Shown one piece after another: positions 30,647 to 39,800 of a stretch of DNA of 64,000 nucleotides (position 1 is its first letter; each line of letters opens with the position of its first letter). Both the position numbers and the translations under genes were made by a program. This stretch comes from Arthrobacter sp. ISL-95 (GTDB lineage Bacteria; Actinomycetota; Actinomycetes; Actinomycetales; Micrococcaceae): contig NZ_JAGGPR010000002.1 of the NCBI RefSeq assembly GCF_018613695.1, positions 151,890 to 215,889 on the forward strand. The letters are read 5' to 3'. Under the pieces are notes generated by a model. It saw only the letters and a list, made by a program, of their open reading frames with translations, searched no databases and was not told the DNA's origin.

Positions 30647-31021
30647 GCCTCAATCTTGCCACGGTGGTTCCGTGGTGTGCTGGGCATTGTGCCGCGATTG
30701 TGAATTGCAACACACCATGGTTTCTCCAGTCGTTGGCCTCTCGAAGCCCCTGATGGAAATTTCCGCGGAAATTCAATGAAAGTTCACCTGAGCCGATCGA
30801 GGGCTTCCATTTGCCGCCACGACACGCGGCGGCGCGGTAAAAATGTTGGGCGTGGCGCATCCCACGTTTTTACAGATCCTTGATTATTATCCCGGCGCGG
30901 CTTGACGGGCGGGTAGTTACACGCGTGTAATTAGTAATCAACGCCGCTGCACAGATACCCGGAACGTCACCGGGAATCGGAAACACATCCAAGCAGCAGC
31001 TGCAAAATCAGGAGGGACGCC
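30647..31021. other. 375-base intergenic region before whiB
   Basis: No convincing gene. The stretch is less G/C-rich than its flanks. It contains GTAAAAA (30838-30844) and CGTGG with the complementary CCACGTTTTTAC downstream (near 30863-30875), able to form a bulged hairpin, and the predicted whiB promoter with a palindrome at 30902-30931. A long regulatory region is normal for whiB genes. It also separates the divergent TIGR03089 gene. Confidence 0.55.
30902..30931 (+). promoter_or_regulatory. Predicted whiB promoter with palindromic operator
   Basis: TTGACG at 30902-30907 and TGTAAT at 30926-30931 with an 18-base spacer resemble a sigma-70-type promoter. A perfect 14-bp palindrome TTACACGCGTGTAA (30917-30930) overlaps the -10 element. 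The start would be near 30938, leaving about 84 bases of leader before the ATG. Confidence 0.5.
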
Positions 31022-31555
31022 ATGGGGCAAGCGTTGCGTATCCAGGAAGATGCAGTCGTCGCAGAACATGCGTCGGTAAAATACCGTTCGCGGGAAGTAC
31101 CGGGGGATTGGTACGTAGACCCCGCGGACCCGGAAGCGGCAGACCGATACAACCAGAATGTGCAGCAGTCTTTGGAGGATCAGGCTACAGCCCTCCTCGC
31201 CGCACATGAGGCATTGCTGCCCGCTGGGCCGGATGAAGATCTGGACGACCCTCCCATGGAGCTGCGTCGTCCCCTCGAAACGCCGGGGCAACCCGTGTGG
31301 ATCGGCCTGCCCCAGGGGGACTTCGATGACGAAGGCGAACTCGGCTGGCAGACTGACGCGTTGTGCGCACAAACCGATCCTGAGGCTTTCTTCCCTGAAA
31401 AGGGTGGATCAACGAGGGACGCCAAGAAGGTTTGCGGAGCGTGCAACGTCCGCTCACAGTGCCTGGAATATGCTCTCGCCAATGATGAGCGGTTCGGAAT
31501 TTGGGGCGGACTCTCCGAGCGGGAGCGTCGTCGGCTAAGGAAGCGAGCGGTCTAA
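31022..31555 (+). CDS. WhiB family iron-sulfur transcriptional regulator
   Basis: WhiB-type protein of 177 residues. Four cluster-binding cysteines C115, C138, C141 and C147 (C-x22-C-x2-C-x5-C), then the GIWGG turn at 159-163 and a basic C-terminus RERRRLRKR for DNA or sigma-factor binding. The 110-residue N-terminal extension is long for the family. Neighbours (zincin-like, DUF3499, LCP, TIGR03089) match WhiB2/WhmD, the septation regulator. AGGAGG is six bases before the ATG. Confidence 0.93.
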   Translation: MGQALRIQEDAVVAEHASVKYRSREVPGDWYVDPADPEAADRYNQNVQQSLEDQATALLAAHEALLPAGPDEDLDDPPMELRRPLETPGQPVWIGLPQGDFDDEGELGWQTDALCAQTDPEAFFPEKGGSTRDAKKVCGACNVRSQCLEYALANDERFGIWGGLSERERRRLRKRAV

Positions 31556-31566
31556 TTCTCAAGGAA

Positions 31567-34500
31567 GTGCATGTTACCGCCGTCGTGGTTTCCCACGACG
31601 GCGGCAACTATCTGCCCAGGACATTGGCGGCATTGTCGGACCAGACGCGTTCGGCAGATGCCGCCATTGGCGTTGATACAGGTTCCACGGATAACTCGCT
31701 GGAGTTGCTCAGTGAGGCCCTCGGCCAGAACAATGTCACCTCGTTCCAGCATGCAAGGTCGGGCTTCGGGGCAGCCGTCCAAGCCGGCCTACAGGAGCTC
31801 GCCCCTTCATCCGTTGCCGCAAAGGATGCGGCAGGTGGTACCGGGCAAGACAGCAACGGCGCGAAGACCACTTCCGTCGAATGGATCTGGCTCCTGCATG
31901 ACGACGCCGCGCCAGCGCCTGATGCGTTGGCCGAGCTTCTTCATGCGGTTGAACGCGCGCCCTCTGTAACGGTGGCGGGCTGCAAGCAGCTTGGCTGGGG
32001 CAACCAGCGGCATCTGGTGGATGTGGGACTCTCCACCAGTCGCTGGGCTGAACGCCTGACGCTGATTGACGCGGACGAAGTCGATCAAGGGCAATACGAT
32101 GCCCGGACCGACACTTTCGCCGTGAACTCAGCAGGCATGCTGATCCGTCGCGACGTGTGGGAGTACCTGCACGGTTTTGACCCCGCTCTACCGGGGAGTG
32201 GCGACGACGTGGACTTCTGCTGGCGGAACTGGCTAGCGGGCAATCGCGTCGTTGTAGTCCCCGGCGCCCGCATGTTCCATGTGGAACACCGCCCGCATGG
32301 TTTGGGCACGTCCTCCGCGGCACGTAAAGCCCAGATCCACATGCGGCTCAAGCATACGCCGTGGTGGAATGTCCCGTTCCAGGCGGTGGGTGCCTTGTTT
32401 GGTGCGATCATGCGCCTCGTGCTGAGCATCCTGGTCAAAGAACCGGGATATGGCCTCTCGCAGTTCACTGCCACCATCGCTGCCCTCATCCGCCCACTTG
32501 CCATTGCAAGGGGCCGCCGCGTCGCGGCAAGGACGCGCCGGGTGCACAGATCGGTTGTGCGCGGGCTGCAGACGCCTACGCGGGAGGTGCGTGCCAACAG
32601 GCGCTCTTTGCTGGAAGCCATCCGGCCCGCCGATGAAACGCCGGCTTTCTCCGATCTTCTAGCCCCCGAACCCAGCGGGGATGCTTCCGATGACTTCGCC
32701 GCGCTGGCCACCAATGAACGGGGCTGGGTGGGCACAGGTGCCGTCGCGGCCGCCCTGGTGGCCCTCGCCGCAGCACTCGTAGGCCTGCTGGGACTGCTCC
32801 GCTCCGGCACCGTTGCCGGGGGCGGGCTCCTCCCTCTCTCAGCCTCGCCAGGAGATATATGGGCCAATGCGTCCACCTGGTGGATCTCCTTGGGCGCCGG
32901 TCTGCCCGGGCACGGCGATCCGTTCGGCTACGTGCTGTGGCTGCTTTCGCTCTTTGGCGGTGGTGACGGCAACGCCGCGATGGTGTGGTTGCTGGTCCTT
33001 GCCATGCCGTTGTCCGCACTGGGCGCATGGTTCGCGGCGGGCGCGCTTACTACCAAACGCCGTTTCCGGCTAGCGGCCGCCCTGGCATGGTCCGGTGCTC
33101 CCGCACTCCTGATCGCCATCAACGAGGGCCGCGTCGGAGCTTTGGTAGCCCACGTCTTGATGCCCCTGTTGCTCCTCGCGCTGCTACGCGCCTCGGGATC
33201 CGCAGTTGCCCACGGCCCTGCGTTGTCGGGGACCCAGCTCAGTCGTCGGCCTGCCTTGATAACCGGTAAGCCAGGCATCAACGGAACACCATCCTGGACT
33301 GCCGCTGCCGCCGCAGGTCTTGCCATGGCCGCAATCACTGCATCGGCGCCGTCACTGTTGGGGCCGATCGTCGTTGCGGTGGTCCTGGCCGCGGTGGTCC
33401 TCGGGCAACGGGGAAAAACGCTGTGGTGGTCGCTTCTGCCAACCGTCGCCTTGTTCCTGCCCTATGGAATATCCGTGCTGGACCGCCCACGCTCGTTGTT
33501 GGCCGATCCCGGATTGCCGCTGACGTTCGAGTCAGCTCCGTTGTGGCAGCAGCTTCTCGGCCAACCGCTGGCTTTTGACATCGACGGCGGGTTGACGGGT
33601 CTGACGGTCTTCGGTCCCGGCGCTGTGCCGTGGGCTCTGCTGCTGGCTCTGCTGGTCATCGCACCAGTCCTGATTCTTGCTGTTGCTGCGCTGTTCCTGC
33701 CCGGTAAACGCACTGCGTTGGCCAGGGTGTTCTGGTTGGTTGCCTTGGTTGTCCTTACGTGCGGCTGGTTGGTGGGCCACGTAGCCACCGGTGTCAACAA
33801 CAACGTGATCGTTGGTCCCTTCACCGGCCCCGCCGTTTCTGCGGCGGGGGTGTTGCTCCTGGGCGCTGCCATTCTTGGTGCTGAAAAGCTCTTTACTGCC
33901 CCTCGAAAGCAACCTAAGACTTCCCGTCGTTCGCTCCCACTCCGACGCATTGCCTCGGCAGTTACCATGGCACTCCTGGTTGCCGGTCCCCTTGCGGGAA
34001 TGGCGGCCTGGGCTGCGCAAAATGTCCTCCAGCCCACGCCGACTGCCGGATTTAATGCCTCAGCCGGGGCTGGGGAGCAGGCGCCGTCCCTTGGGACCCG
34101 CCGCCATATATGGTCCGTAGACACAGGAACGTTGCCGGCTACTGCCGTGGATCGTGGACAGGGACCCGAACGTACGCGAACGCTGGTAATCACCAGCGGT
34201 GAGCAGGGTGCTTTCTCCTCTTCGCTGATGCGCGGAGCCGGCACCACATTGGACAGCTTGTCCACCATTGCCTCAGCACGGACCATCATTGGTGCGCCGG
34301 GACGTGAGGAAATCGCGGACGACGACGCTGCCACGGCTTCCCTGCGCCGGGCTGTCGCCACCATCGTGGCGGGAACCGGCGTGGACCCGCGCACCGATCT
34401 GGAGCAGCTTGGTGCAGGATTCATAGTCCTTAAAGCAGAGGACAACGCCGCCCAACTAACCGCCAGCAGGATCGACGCCGTCCCGGGACTCGTGGCCGTA

Positions 34501-34962
34501 GGACAGACTGACGCCGGGTGGCTGTGGCGGGTGACCCCCCGGAACCAGGAAGCCGCTACTGCCGCTGACACTGCACACCGGGTGCGCATGGTGGACTCCC
34601 AAGGCGCTCTTATAAGTACGCTGCCATCTGACGAAGTGAACGTAGACGCCACGGTGTCATCCGGGGAGGAGGGCCGGAAGATCGTCCTCGCTGAACGCGC
34701 CGATCCAGGTTGGACAGCTTGGGTGGATGGCCGTCAACTGCAGGCCACAACATCCGGTTGGTCACAGGCCTTTGAGCTACCGGCCAGCGGCGGTGACCTT
34801 GAAATCCGCTACACCAACCCCTGGGCCTTGTGGTTCGGAATACTGCAGGCGGTGGTGATCGGATTGACGGTTCTGTTGGCCGTGCCCATGCCCGCACGCC
34901 GCAGTCGAACCGGCATGTCGAGGGACGAAGTCTCCCTCCGTAAGGAGTACAGCAGTGTCTGA
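31567..34962 (+). CDS. Giant glycosyltransferase: GT2 domain plus GT-C-like membrane region
   Basis: Protein of about 1131 residues. Residues 1-270 form a GT2 domain: VTAVVVSHDG at the start, DTGSTDNS, HDDAAPAPDAL, and the DDVDFCWRNW acceptor segment. After a basic linker come 10 or more hydrophobic helices from about residue 395 to 840, then an extracytoplasmic part ending in PGWTAWVDG, as in YfhO/AftD-like membrane glycosyltransferases, a last helix and a basic tail. Probably builds an envelope glycan. The GTG at 31567 is closest after whiB, but its AAGGA is only one base away, so the start is uncertain. Overlaps DUF5719 by eight bases. Confidence 0.85.
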   Translation: MHVTAVVVSHDGGNYLPRTLAALSDQTRSADAAIGVDTGSTDNSLELLSEALGQNNVTSFQHARSGFGAAVQAGLQELAPSSVAAKDAAGGTGQDSNGAKTTSVEWIWLLHDDAAPAPDALAELLHAVERAPSVTVAGCKQLGWGNQRHLVDVGLSTSRWAERLTLIDADEVDQGQYDARTDTFAVNSAGMLIRRDVWEYLHGFDPALPGSGDDVDFCWRNWLAGNRVVVVPGARMFHVEHRPHGLGTSSAARKAQIHMRLKHTPWWNVPFQAVGALFGAIMRLVLSILVKEPGYGLSQFTATIAALIRPLAIARGRRVAARTRRVHRSVVRGLQTPTREVRANRRSLLEAIRPADETPAFSDLLAPEPSGDASDDFAALATNERGWVGTGAVAAALVALAAALVGLLGLLRSGTVAGGGLLPLSASPGDIWANASTWWISLGAGLPGHGDPFGYVLWLLSLFGGGDGNAAMVWLLVLAMPLSALGAWFAAGALTTKRRFRLAAALAWSGAPALLIAINEGRVGALVAHVLMPLLLLALLRASGSAVAHGPALSGTQLSRRPALITGKPGINGTPSWTAAAAAGLAMAAITASAPSLLGPIVVAVVLAAVVLGQRGKTLWWSLLPTVALFLPYGISVLDRPRSLLADPGLPLTFESAPLWQQLLGQPLAFDIDGGLTGLTVFGPGAVPWALLLALLVIAPVLILAVAALFLPGKRTALARVFWLVALVVLTCGWLVGHVATGVNNNVIVGPFTGPAVSAAGVLLLGAAILGAEKLFTAPRKQPKTSRRSLPLRRIASAVTMALLVAGPLAGMAAWAAQNVLQPTPTAGFNASAGAGEQAPSLGTRRHIWSVDTGTLPATAVDRGQGPERTRTLVITSGEQGAFSSSLMRGAGTTLDSLSTIASARTIIGAPGREEIADDDAATASLRRAVATIVAGTGVDPRTDLEQLGAGFIVLKAEDNAAQLTASRIDAVPGLVAVGQTDAGWLWRVTPRNQEAATAADTAHRVRMVDSQGALISTLPSDEVNVDATVSSGEEGRKIVLAERADPGWTAWVDGRQLQATTSGWSQAFELPASGGDLEIRYTNPWALWFGILQAVVIGLTVLLAVPMPARRSRTGMSRDEVSLRKEYSSV

Positions 34963-36682
34963 GGACCAGAAGAATCCGTCCGGCGATAGTACTGGAGCTC
35001 CGGAGCCTACGAAGTCCCGCGGCTCCAATTCCCGCAGCTCCAACGGCCGGGGTTCGGGCAGCCGCAGCTCCGGCAGTAGCAGCTCCAGCGGCCGGGGTTC
35101 GGGCAGCCGCAGTTCCAACAAGGGCGTTATCACCGGCGTTCTCTCAGCCGTGGTCATCCTTGCGGCGGGCGGTGGCGCAGTAGCCGCGACGTCAATGGTG
35201 CCCGAACCTTCCGGGGGGACCACTGTGGACGTCCGCCAGGCCGACGTACCTGCGGGCCGTGCCTTGGGCGTCTGTCCCGAACCGGCGAGGCTTGTGAACG
35301 GAACCGTGGTGGGCACGGATGCTGACTTCAGCCCGGTCTCCACCACGGCCACCAGCGCCCTGAACGCAGTGGTGCTGAGCAACCCCGCCGGAACGGTGCC
35401 GGGGAGCAGCGTGGCATCCCTCGGTGGTGACACAGTGGCGCGGATCGCTGAGGCCCCAACCAGTACGCCCACGCCGACTGTTGGTCCGCCGGTACTTGCG
35501 GCCGGCGTCGCGTCCATCAGCCCTGTGACCTCGCCGGCTGTAGTAGGCGCCGATGCCCTTGGAAACGAGCAAGCGTCATTGGCTGCGAATCTTAGCTATT
35601 CGGCCGCCGACGGCGATCTCCGGGGCTTGGCGTCAACTCAATGCCAGCCACCGGGCAACGACGCCTGGCTGCTGGGTGCGAACACTGCTGTTGGACGAAC
35701 TGCGGTTTTGAACGTGAGTAACGCCTCCGAGACCCCGGCCACAGTGAACCTTGAGTTGTATGGATACGCAGGTCAGATCCAGGCACCGGGAGCCCGTGGT
35801 CTCCTGGTGGCTCCTGGAACCACCCGTTCGGTAAACCTGGGCGGACTCGCGCCCGGGGAATCGCAGCTTGCCGTGCACGTGCGAAGCACAGGCGGCCCGG
35901 TTGCAGCCACTATCCAACAGAGCGTGTTGCGTGGAATTGCCCCAGGTGGTGTGGAGTACCTCTCGCCGGGCGCGGGGCCATCGAACCAGCAGGTGATGTC
36001 AGGCGTCGATATTCAGGACCCGGCAGGCGTGAAAGCTCTGGCCGCGAAGGCAGGTTTTGCCGATGCGGTACCGGCCCTTCAGATCGCGGTACCCGGATCC
36101 ACTGACGCCGTGGTGCAAGTCAGCCTCTATGGTGCCAACGGGGAACGCAAGATTCCCAACGGGGGAGTGGTGACGGTCAAAGGCGGGACCGTGGCCACCC
36201 TTAACCTGGACGGCGTTCCAGCCGGCAGCTACACGGTCAGAGCCAGTTCCGATGTCTCGTTCCTGGCATCTTCGAGGGTAACGCGCGGCGTTAAAGCGGA
36301 AGATGCAACGGACTTTGCGTGGTCGCCGTCGTCGGCCCGCCTCGGTAGCCAGCACTTGGTGGCCATTCCCCGGGAGGGTCAAAGGTCCTTGAGCCTCGGT
36401 GTCCCTGAGGGGCGGGGTACCGTCAGCTACGCTCCGGTGACTGCCGACGGAAAGGTGGGCAAAGCCGTTGATGTGGATATGTCAGGCGGGACCACCTCCA
36501 TGATCGAGCTACCGGAGAAGTCCGGCGGCTCGGTGGTGGCTGGCTACGTGGTTTCCGCTTCGGGTGACCCCGTATACGGCGCGCTGGTAATCGGAAAGCA
36601 AGGCCGTACAGACGTTTCGGTGGTGGCAATTCAGGATGCAGCAGCGGGACTGCAGAAGGTCCCTGTATCCCTCGGCTACTAG
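34955..36682 (+). CDS. DUF5719 family exported protein
   Basis: Protein of 575 residues. Residues 1-56 are low-complexity S/R/G (NSRSSNGRGSGSRSSG and repeats), followed by one membrane helix (57-78) and a long extracytoplasmic region of beta-rich repeats, DUF5719. No catalytic motif is visible. GTG start overlaps the preceding glycosyltransferase by eight bases, so the two are translationally coupled and probably act together at the cell surface. Function not known. Confidence 0.83.
   Translation: MSEDQKNPSGDSTGAPEPTKSRGSNSRSSNGRGSGSRSSGSSSSSGRGSGSRSSNKGVITGVLSAVVILAAGGGAVAATSMVPEPSGGTTVDVRQADVPAGRALGVCPEPARLVNGTVVGTDADFSPVSTTATSALNAVVLSNPAGTVPGSSVASLGGDTVARIAEAPTSTPTPTVGPPVLAAGVASISPVTSPAVVGADALGNEQASLAANLSYSAADGDLRGLASTQCQPPGNDAWLLGANTAVGRTAVLNVSNASETPATVNLELYGYAGQIQAPGARGLLVAPGTTRSVNLGGLAPGESQLAVHVRSTGGPVAATIQQSVLRGIAPGGVEYLSPGAGPSNQQVMSGVDIQDPAGVKALAAKAGFADAVPALQIAVPGSTDAVVQVSLYGANGERKIPNGGVVTVKGGTVATLNLDGVPAGSYTVRASSDVSFLASSRVTRGVKAEDATDFAWSPSSARLGSQHLVAIPREGQRSLSLGVPEGRGTVSYAPVTADGKVGKAVDVDMSGGTTSMIELPEKSGGSVVAGYVVSASGDPVYGALVIGKQGRTDVSVVAIQDAAAGLQKVPVSLGY
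35044..35116 (+). repeat. 28-bp direct repeat inside DUF5719 coding sequence
   Basis: The 28-base sequence at 35044-35071 recurs at 35089-35116 with one C/T difference, coding for GRGSGSRSS twice. This in-frame repeat lies in the low-complexity cytoplasmic N-terminus and could vary in copy number between strains. Confidence 0.8.
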
Positions 36683-36732
36683 CCGCGCCCTGACCGTTTG
36701 AGCCGCCTGCCGGCGTCGTTATTGATCCAAAG

Positions 36733-37251
36733 TTATTGGTATCGACGCCGGTAGACCGGGTCCAGTGTCTCAGGCGGCACGCCGAGCATCTCAGCGGTGT
36801 ACTCCACCACCACATCATGGACGAGGTCTTGGAGTTCTTCCCGGGTGGAAACTCCCTGCTCCACCACCCGACGGTAAACGGTGATCATGGGAGCCTCGCC
36901 GCGGCCGCCGGGGGTGTAGGAGCCCAGCGGTGCCGTGTTTCCGGTGGCGACGAGCTGCTCAAGGTTGGGCGGTATTTCGTCGACGGCAAAGAGGACGCCG
37001 TCCAGTTGTTTGCCCCACATGTCCTGGAGTCGCTCCGCGGAGTCCAGCACCATGTCATCGAAGCGCTCTGCCCGGGTGCGAAATCCGGGGAGGTTAGGGA
37101 GCATCAGTTCTCCGCGCAGTCCCCGTCCGTGCCGGTTGCGCCGGCGTCGCCGGAAACCCCGCACTTCCGTACCGGCGTGTTCCTGGGCCTGATCGCCATC
37201 GGCGTCAGTCCACCGGATATTGAACCCGGGAACATGTGGCTGTGACTGCAT
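36733..37251 (-). CDS. Zincin-like metallopeptidase family protein (degenerate site)
   Basis: Protein of 172 residues of the metallopeptidase/zincin_1 family (Rv3259-like) after a basic N-terminus RGFRRRRRNRHGRG. The place of the usual HExxH reads VHDVVVEYTAEMLGVPPE: the first histidine is kept, glutamate is aspartate, and the second histidine is valine. Family proteins commonly have HELAHHFG here, so activity is doubtful. It faces DUF5719 convergently and overlaps nothing of DUF3499, which is divergent. Binding partner unknown. Confidence 0.82.
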   Translation of the reverse strand: MQSQPHVPGFNIRWTDADGDQAQEHAGTEVRGFRRRRRNRHGRGLRGELMLPNLPGFRTRAERFDDMVLDSAERLQDMWGKQLDGVLFAVDEIPPNLEQLVATGNTAPLGSYTPGGRGEAPMITVYRRVVEQGVSTREELQDLVHDVVVEYTAEMLGVPPETLDPVYRRRYQ

Positions 37252-37415
37252 ATATCGACTTTAGTCCCGAGGAACCGCCAGCGCGACCTCATGGCCCGCA
37301 CCGCGCCGCTTCGCTTGATACTCCGGTGAGTTGCTACTTGATGCTCGGCACAGTTTGCGCGTCCCGGACGATCAATGCGCAATCCAGCTGCCCAATGGCG
37401 CTAATCTGGGATGTT

Positions 37416-37793
37416 GTGGGTGCCATTCGTCAGTGTTCAAGATCAGCCTGCCGCCAGTCCGCGGTGGCCACTCTGACGTACGTGTACGCAGAGTCAACCG
37501 CAGTCTTGGGGCCTCTGGCCACGTACGCGGAACCGCATGCCTATGATCTTTGCTCGCAGCACGCAGAGTCCCTGACGGTTCCGCGTGGCTGGGAAGTCCT
37601 TCGCCTGGCCATGCCCACCACGCCGCAGGAACCGGGCCCGGATGATTTGTTGGCGCTTGCCAACGCGGTGCGGGAGGCGGCGTCGGCGCCAACCGAAACT
37701 CCTGCGCGGCAAAGCCACGCCCAGATGGAGCCGCCCGCCGGCGCCGAGGGCACCCGCCGTGGGCACTTGCGTATCCTCCGCGAACCGTCCTAG
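37416..37793 (+). CDS. DUF3499 family protein
   Basis: Protein of 125 residues (Rv3258c-like). The conserved N-terminus is RQCSRSACRQSAVATLTYVY, with a further cysteine in YDLCSQHAESLTVPRGWEV; together these suggest a small zinc ribbon. C-terminal 50 residues are low complexity. The GTG at 37416 was selected because the family begins just before this motif; the ATG at 37395 is the alternative. Function unknown; conserved near WhiB2. Confidence 0.84.
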   Translation: MGAIRQCSRSACRQSAVATLTYVYAESTAVLGPLATYAEPHAYDLCSQHAESLTVPRGWEVLRLAMPTTPQEPGPDDLLALANAVREAASAPTETPARQSHAQMEPPAGAEGTRRGHLRILREPS

Positions 37794-37938
37794 CCGGCCG
37801 TCTTCCAGGCCATGAGCCCTGGCCTGTGGACTCAATTCGTCGTCGGGATCAAAACACGATCTCCCTGCGCGGTAGTCTGGAATCTGCAGATATATCCGCC
37901 AGCGGCGCCGTGCCGGCGCCACCCAGGGAGCATCATTC

Positions 37939-38157
37939 ATGCCAAAGGTCAGTCCTGAACTGTTGTCCATCCTGCGCTGCCCCGTGACGGGTTCACCGCT
38001 GGTCCAAGAGGGCGATGAGTTGGTTTCCACCGATGCCGCCCCGGACGGCGAAAAGCTCCGCTACAGCATTGAGGACGGCATCCCGTTGCTCCTGCCACCG
38101 GAACTGCTGGCCGCCGCCAACGCGGCAACCTCGGGCCAGCACGATTCCAAGGCCTGA
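37939..38157 (+). CDS. Trm112 family protein lacking most zinc cysteines
   Basis: Protein of 72 residues, Trm112/UPF0434 family by LLSILRCPVTGSPL at the N-terminus and IEDGIPLLLPPE at the C-terminus. Only one cysteine (C14) is left; the CPxC of the usual zinc knuckle reads CPVT. Trm112 partners methyltransferases in other organisms. Located 45 bases upstream of ahcY, whose product removes the methyltransferase inhibitor S-adenosylhomocysteine. Confidence 0.83.
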   Translation: MPKVSPELLSILRCPVTGSPLVQEGDELVSTDAAPDGEKLRYSIEDGIPLLLPPELLAAANAATSGQHDSKA

Positions 38158-38202
38158 CGCACCTTCTTCCACCACATCCGCACGGTACCCCTAAGGACTT
38201 TC

Positions 38203-39681
38203 ATGACTTTCGACTTCAAAGTGGCTGACATAACCCTCGCGGAGGCCGGCCGCCACCAGATTCGCCTCGCCGAGCACGAAATGCCCGGCCTCATGTCGCT
38301 CCGGGCGGAATTCGGCGCCTCGCAGCCCCTCAAGGGTGCAAGGATCGCCGGGTCCCTGCACATGACGGTTCAAACTGCTGTGCTCATTGAAACCCTCACT
38401 GCTTTGGGTGCCGAAGTTCGCTGGGCCTCCTGCAACATTTTCTCCACCCAGGATGAAGCCGCTGCCGCCGTCGTGGTCGGCAACGGCACCCCCGAGAACC
38501 CGCAGGGTGTCCCGGTTTTCGCTTGGAAGGGCGAAACCCTGGAGGAGTACTGGTGGACTGCGGAGCAGATCCTCACCTGGCCCGGCGCTGACGCGAACCC
38601 GGAGTTGGGTCCCAACATGATTCTCGACGACGGTGGCGACGCCACGCTGCTGCTGCACAAGGGCGTCGACTTCGAAGCCGCAGGGGCCGTGCCCACTGCC
38701 ACTGAAGATGATCCGGAGGAATACGTCCTCGTCCTGGATCTTCTGCGAAGGACACTTGCCGCTGATCCGCAGAAGTGGACCCGCCTGGCAGCCCGTATTG
38801 AGGGCGTCACCGAGGAAACCACCACCGGTGTGCACCGCCTTTACCAACTCGCGGAGCAGGGCAAGCTGCTGTTCCCGGCCATCAACGTCAACGACTCCGT
38901 AACCAAGAGTAAGTTCGACAACAAGTACGGTATCCGCCATTCCCTGCCGGACGGCATCAACAGGGCTACGGACGTTCTCATGGGCGGCAAGGTTGCGGTT
39001 GTGTGCGGTTATGGCGACGTCGGCAAGGGTGCAGCTGAGGCGCTGCGTGGCCAGGGCTCACGGGTCATTGTCACCGAGATCGACCCCATCTGTGCCCTCC
39101 AAGCCGCTATGGACGGCTACCAGGTGGCCAAGCTGGAGACGGTTCTGGCCAAGGGTGACATCTTTATCACCACCACGGGCAACAAGGACGTCATCATGGC
39201 CGAGCACATGCTGGGCATGAAGAACAAGGCAATCGTTGGAAACATCGGTCACTTCGACAACGAGATCGACATCGCCGGGCTTGCAAAGATCCCGGGCGTC
39301 AAGAAGGTTGAGATCAAGCCGCAGGTCCACGAGTGGGTGTTCGAGGCCGGCACGGATTCGGAGCGGTCCATCATTGTGCTGTCCGAGGGCCGGTTGCTGA
39401 ACCTGGGTAACGCCACGGGCCACCCGTCGTTTGTGATGAGCAACTCCTTCGCCAACCAGACCATTGCGCAGATTGAACTCTGGACCAAGAAAGACCAGCC
39501 CGCCGGAGAGCGCGAGTACCGGAACCAGGTCTATGTCCTCCCCAAGATCCTGGATGAAAAGGTTGCGCGCCTTCACCTGGATGCTTTGGGCGTGGAGCTG
39601 ACCGAACTTAGCAAGGACCAGGCTGACTACCTCGATTTGGACGTTGCAGGCCCGTACAAGCCTGAGCACTACCGCTACTAG
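38203..39681 (+). CDS. ahcY: Adenosylhomocysteinase
   Basis: SAH hydrolase of 492 residues; splits S-adenosylhomocysteine into adenosine and homocysteine, keeping methylation going. Contains [12 protein letters not shown] near residue 27, [16 protein letters not shown] near 227, the NAD-binding glycine motif [15 protein letters not shown] near 269, and [11 protein letters not shown] near 406. The C-terminal [21 protein letters not shown] carries the conserved K/Y pair. Position resembles Rv3248c. Confidence 0.97.
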   Translation: MTFDFKVADITLAEAGRHQIRLAEHEMPGLMSLRAEFGASQPLKGARIAGSLHMTVQTAVLIETLTALGAEVRWASCNIFSTQDEAAAAVVVGNGTPENPQGVPVFAWKGETLEEYWWTAEQILTWPGADANPELGPNMILDDGGDATLLLHKGVDFEAAGAVPTATEDDPEEYVLVLDLLRRTLAADPQKWTRLAARIEGVTEETTTGVHRLYQLAEQGKLLFPAINVNDSVTKSKFDNKYGIRHSLPDGINRATDVLMGGKVAVVCGYGDVGKGAAEALRGQGSRVIVTEIDPICALQAAMDGYQVAKLETVLAKGDIFITTTGNKDVIMAEHMLGMKNKAIVGNIGHFDNEIDIAGLAKIPGVKKVEIKPQVHEWVFEAGTDSERSIIVLSEGRLLNLGNATGHPSFVMSNSFANQTIAQIELWTKKDQPAGEREYRNQVYVLPKILDEKVARLHLDALGVELTELSKDQADYLDLDVAGPYKPEHYRY

Positions 39682-39800
39682 GTTTCACCGTTCGCCGACA
39701 TCGGCGATACCCAAATCGATGGGGAAGGGCCGGGCACGCGACCAGCGTGGCCGGCCTTTCGGCTAGAATTGGGTGTTCAGTAATGCTTGCGGGGGACAGG

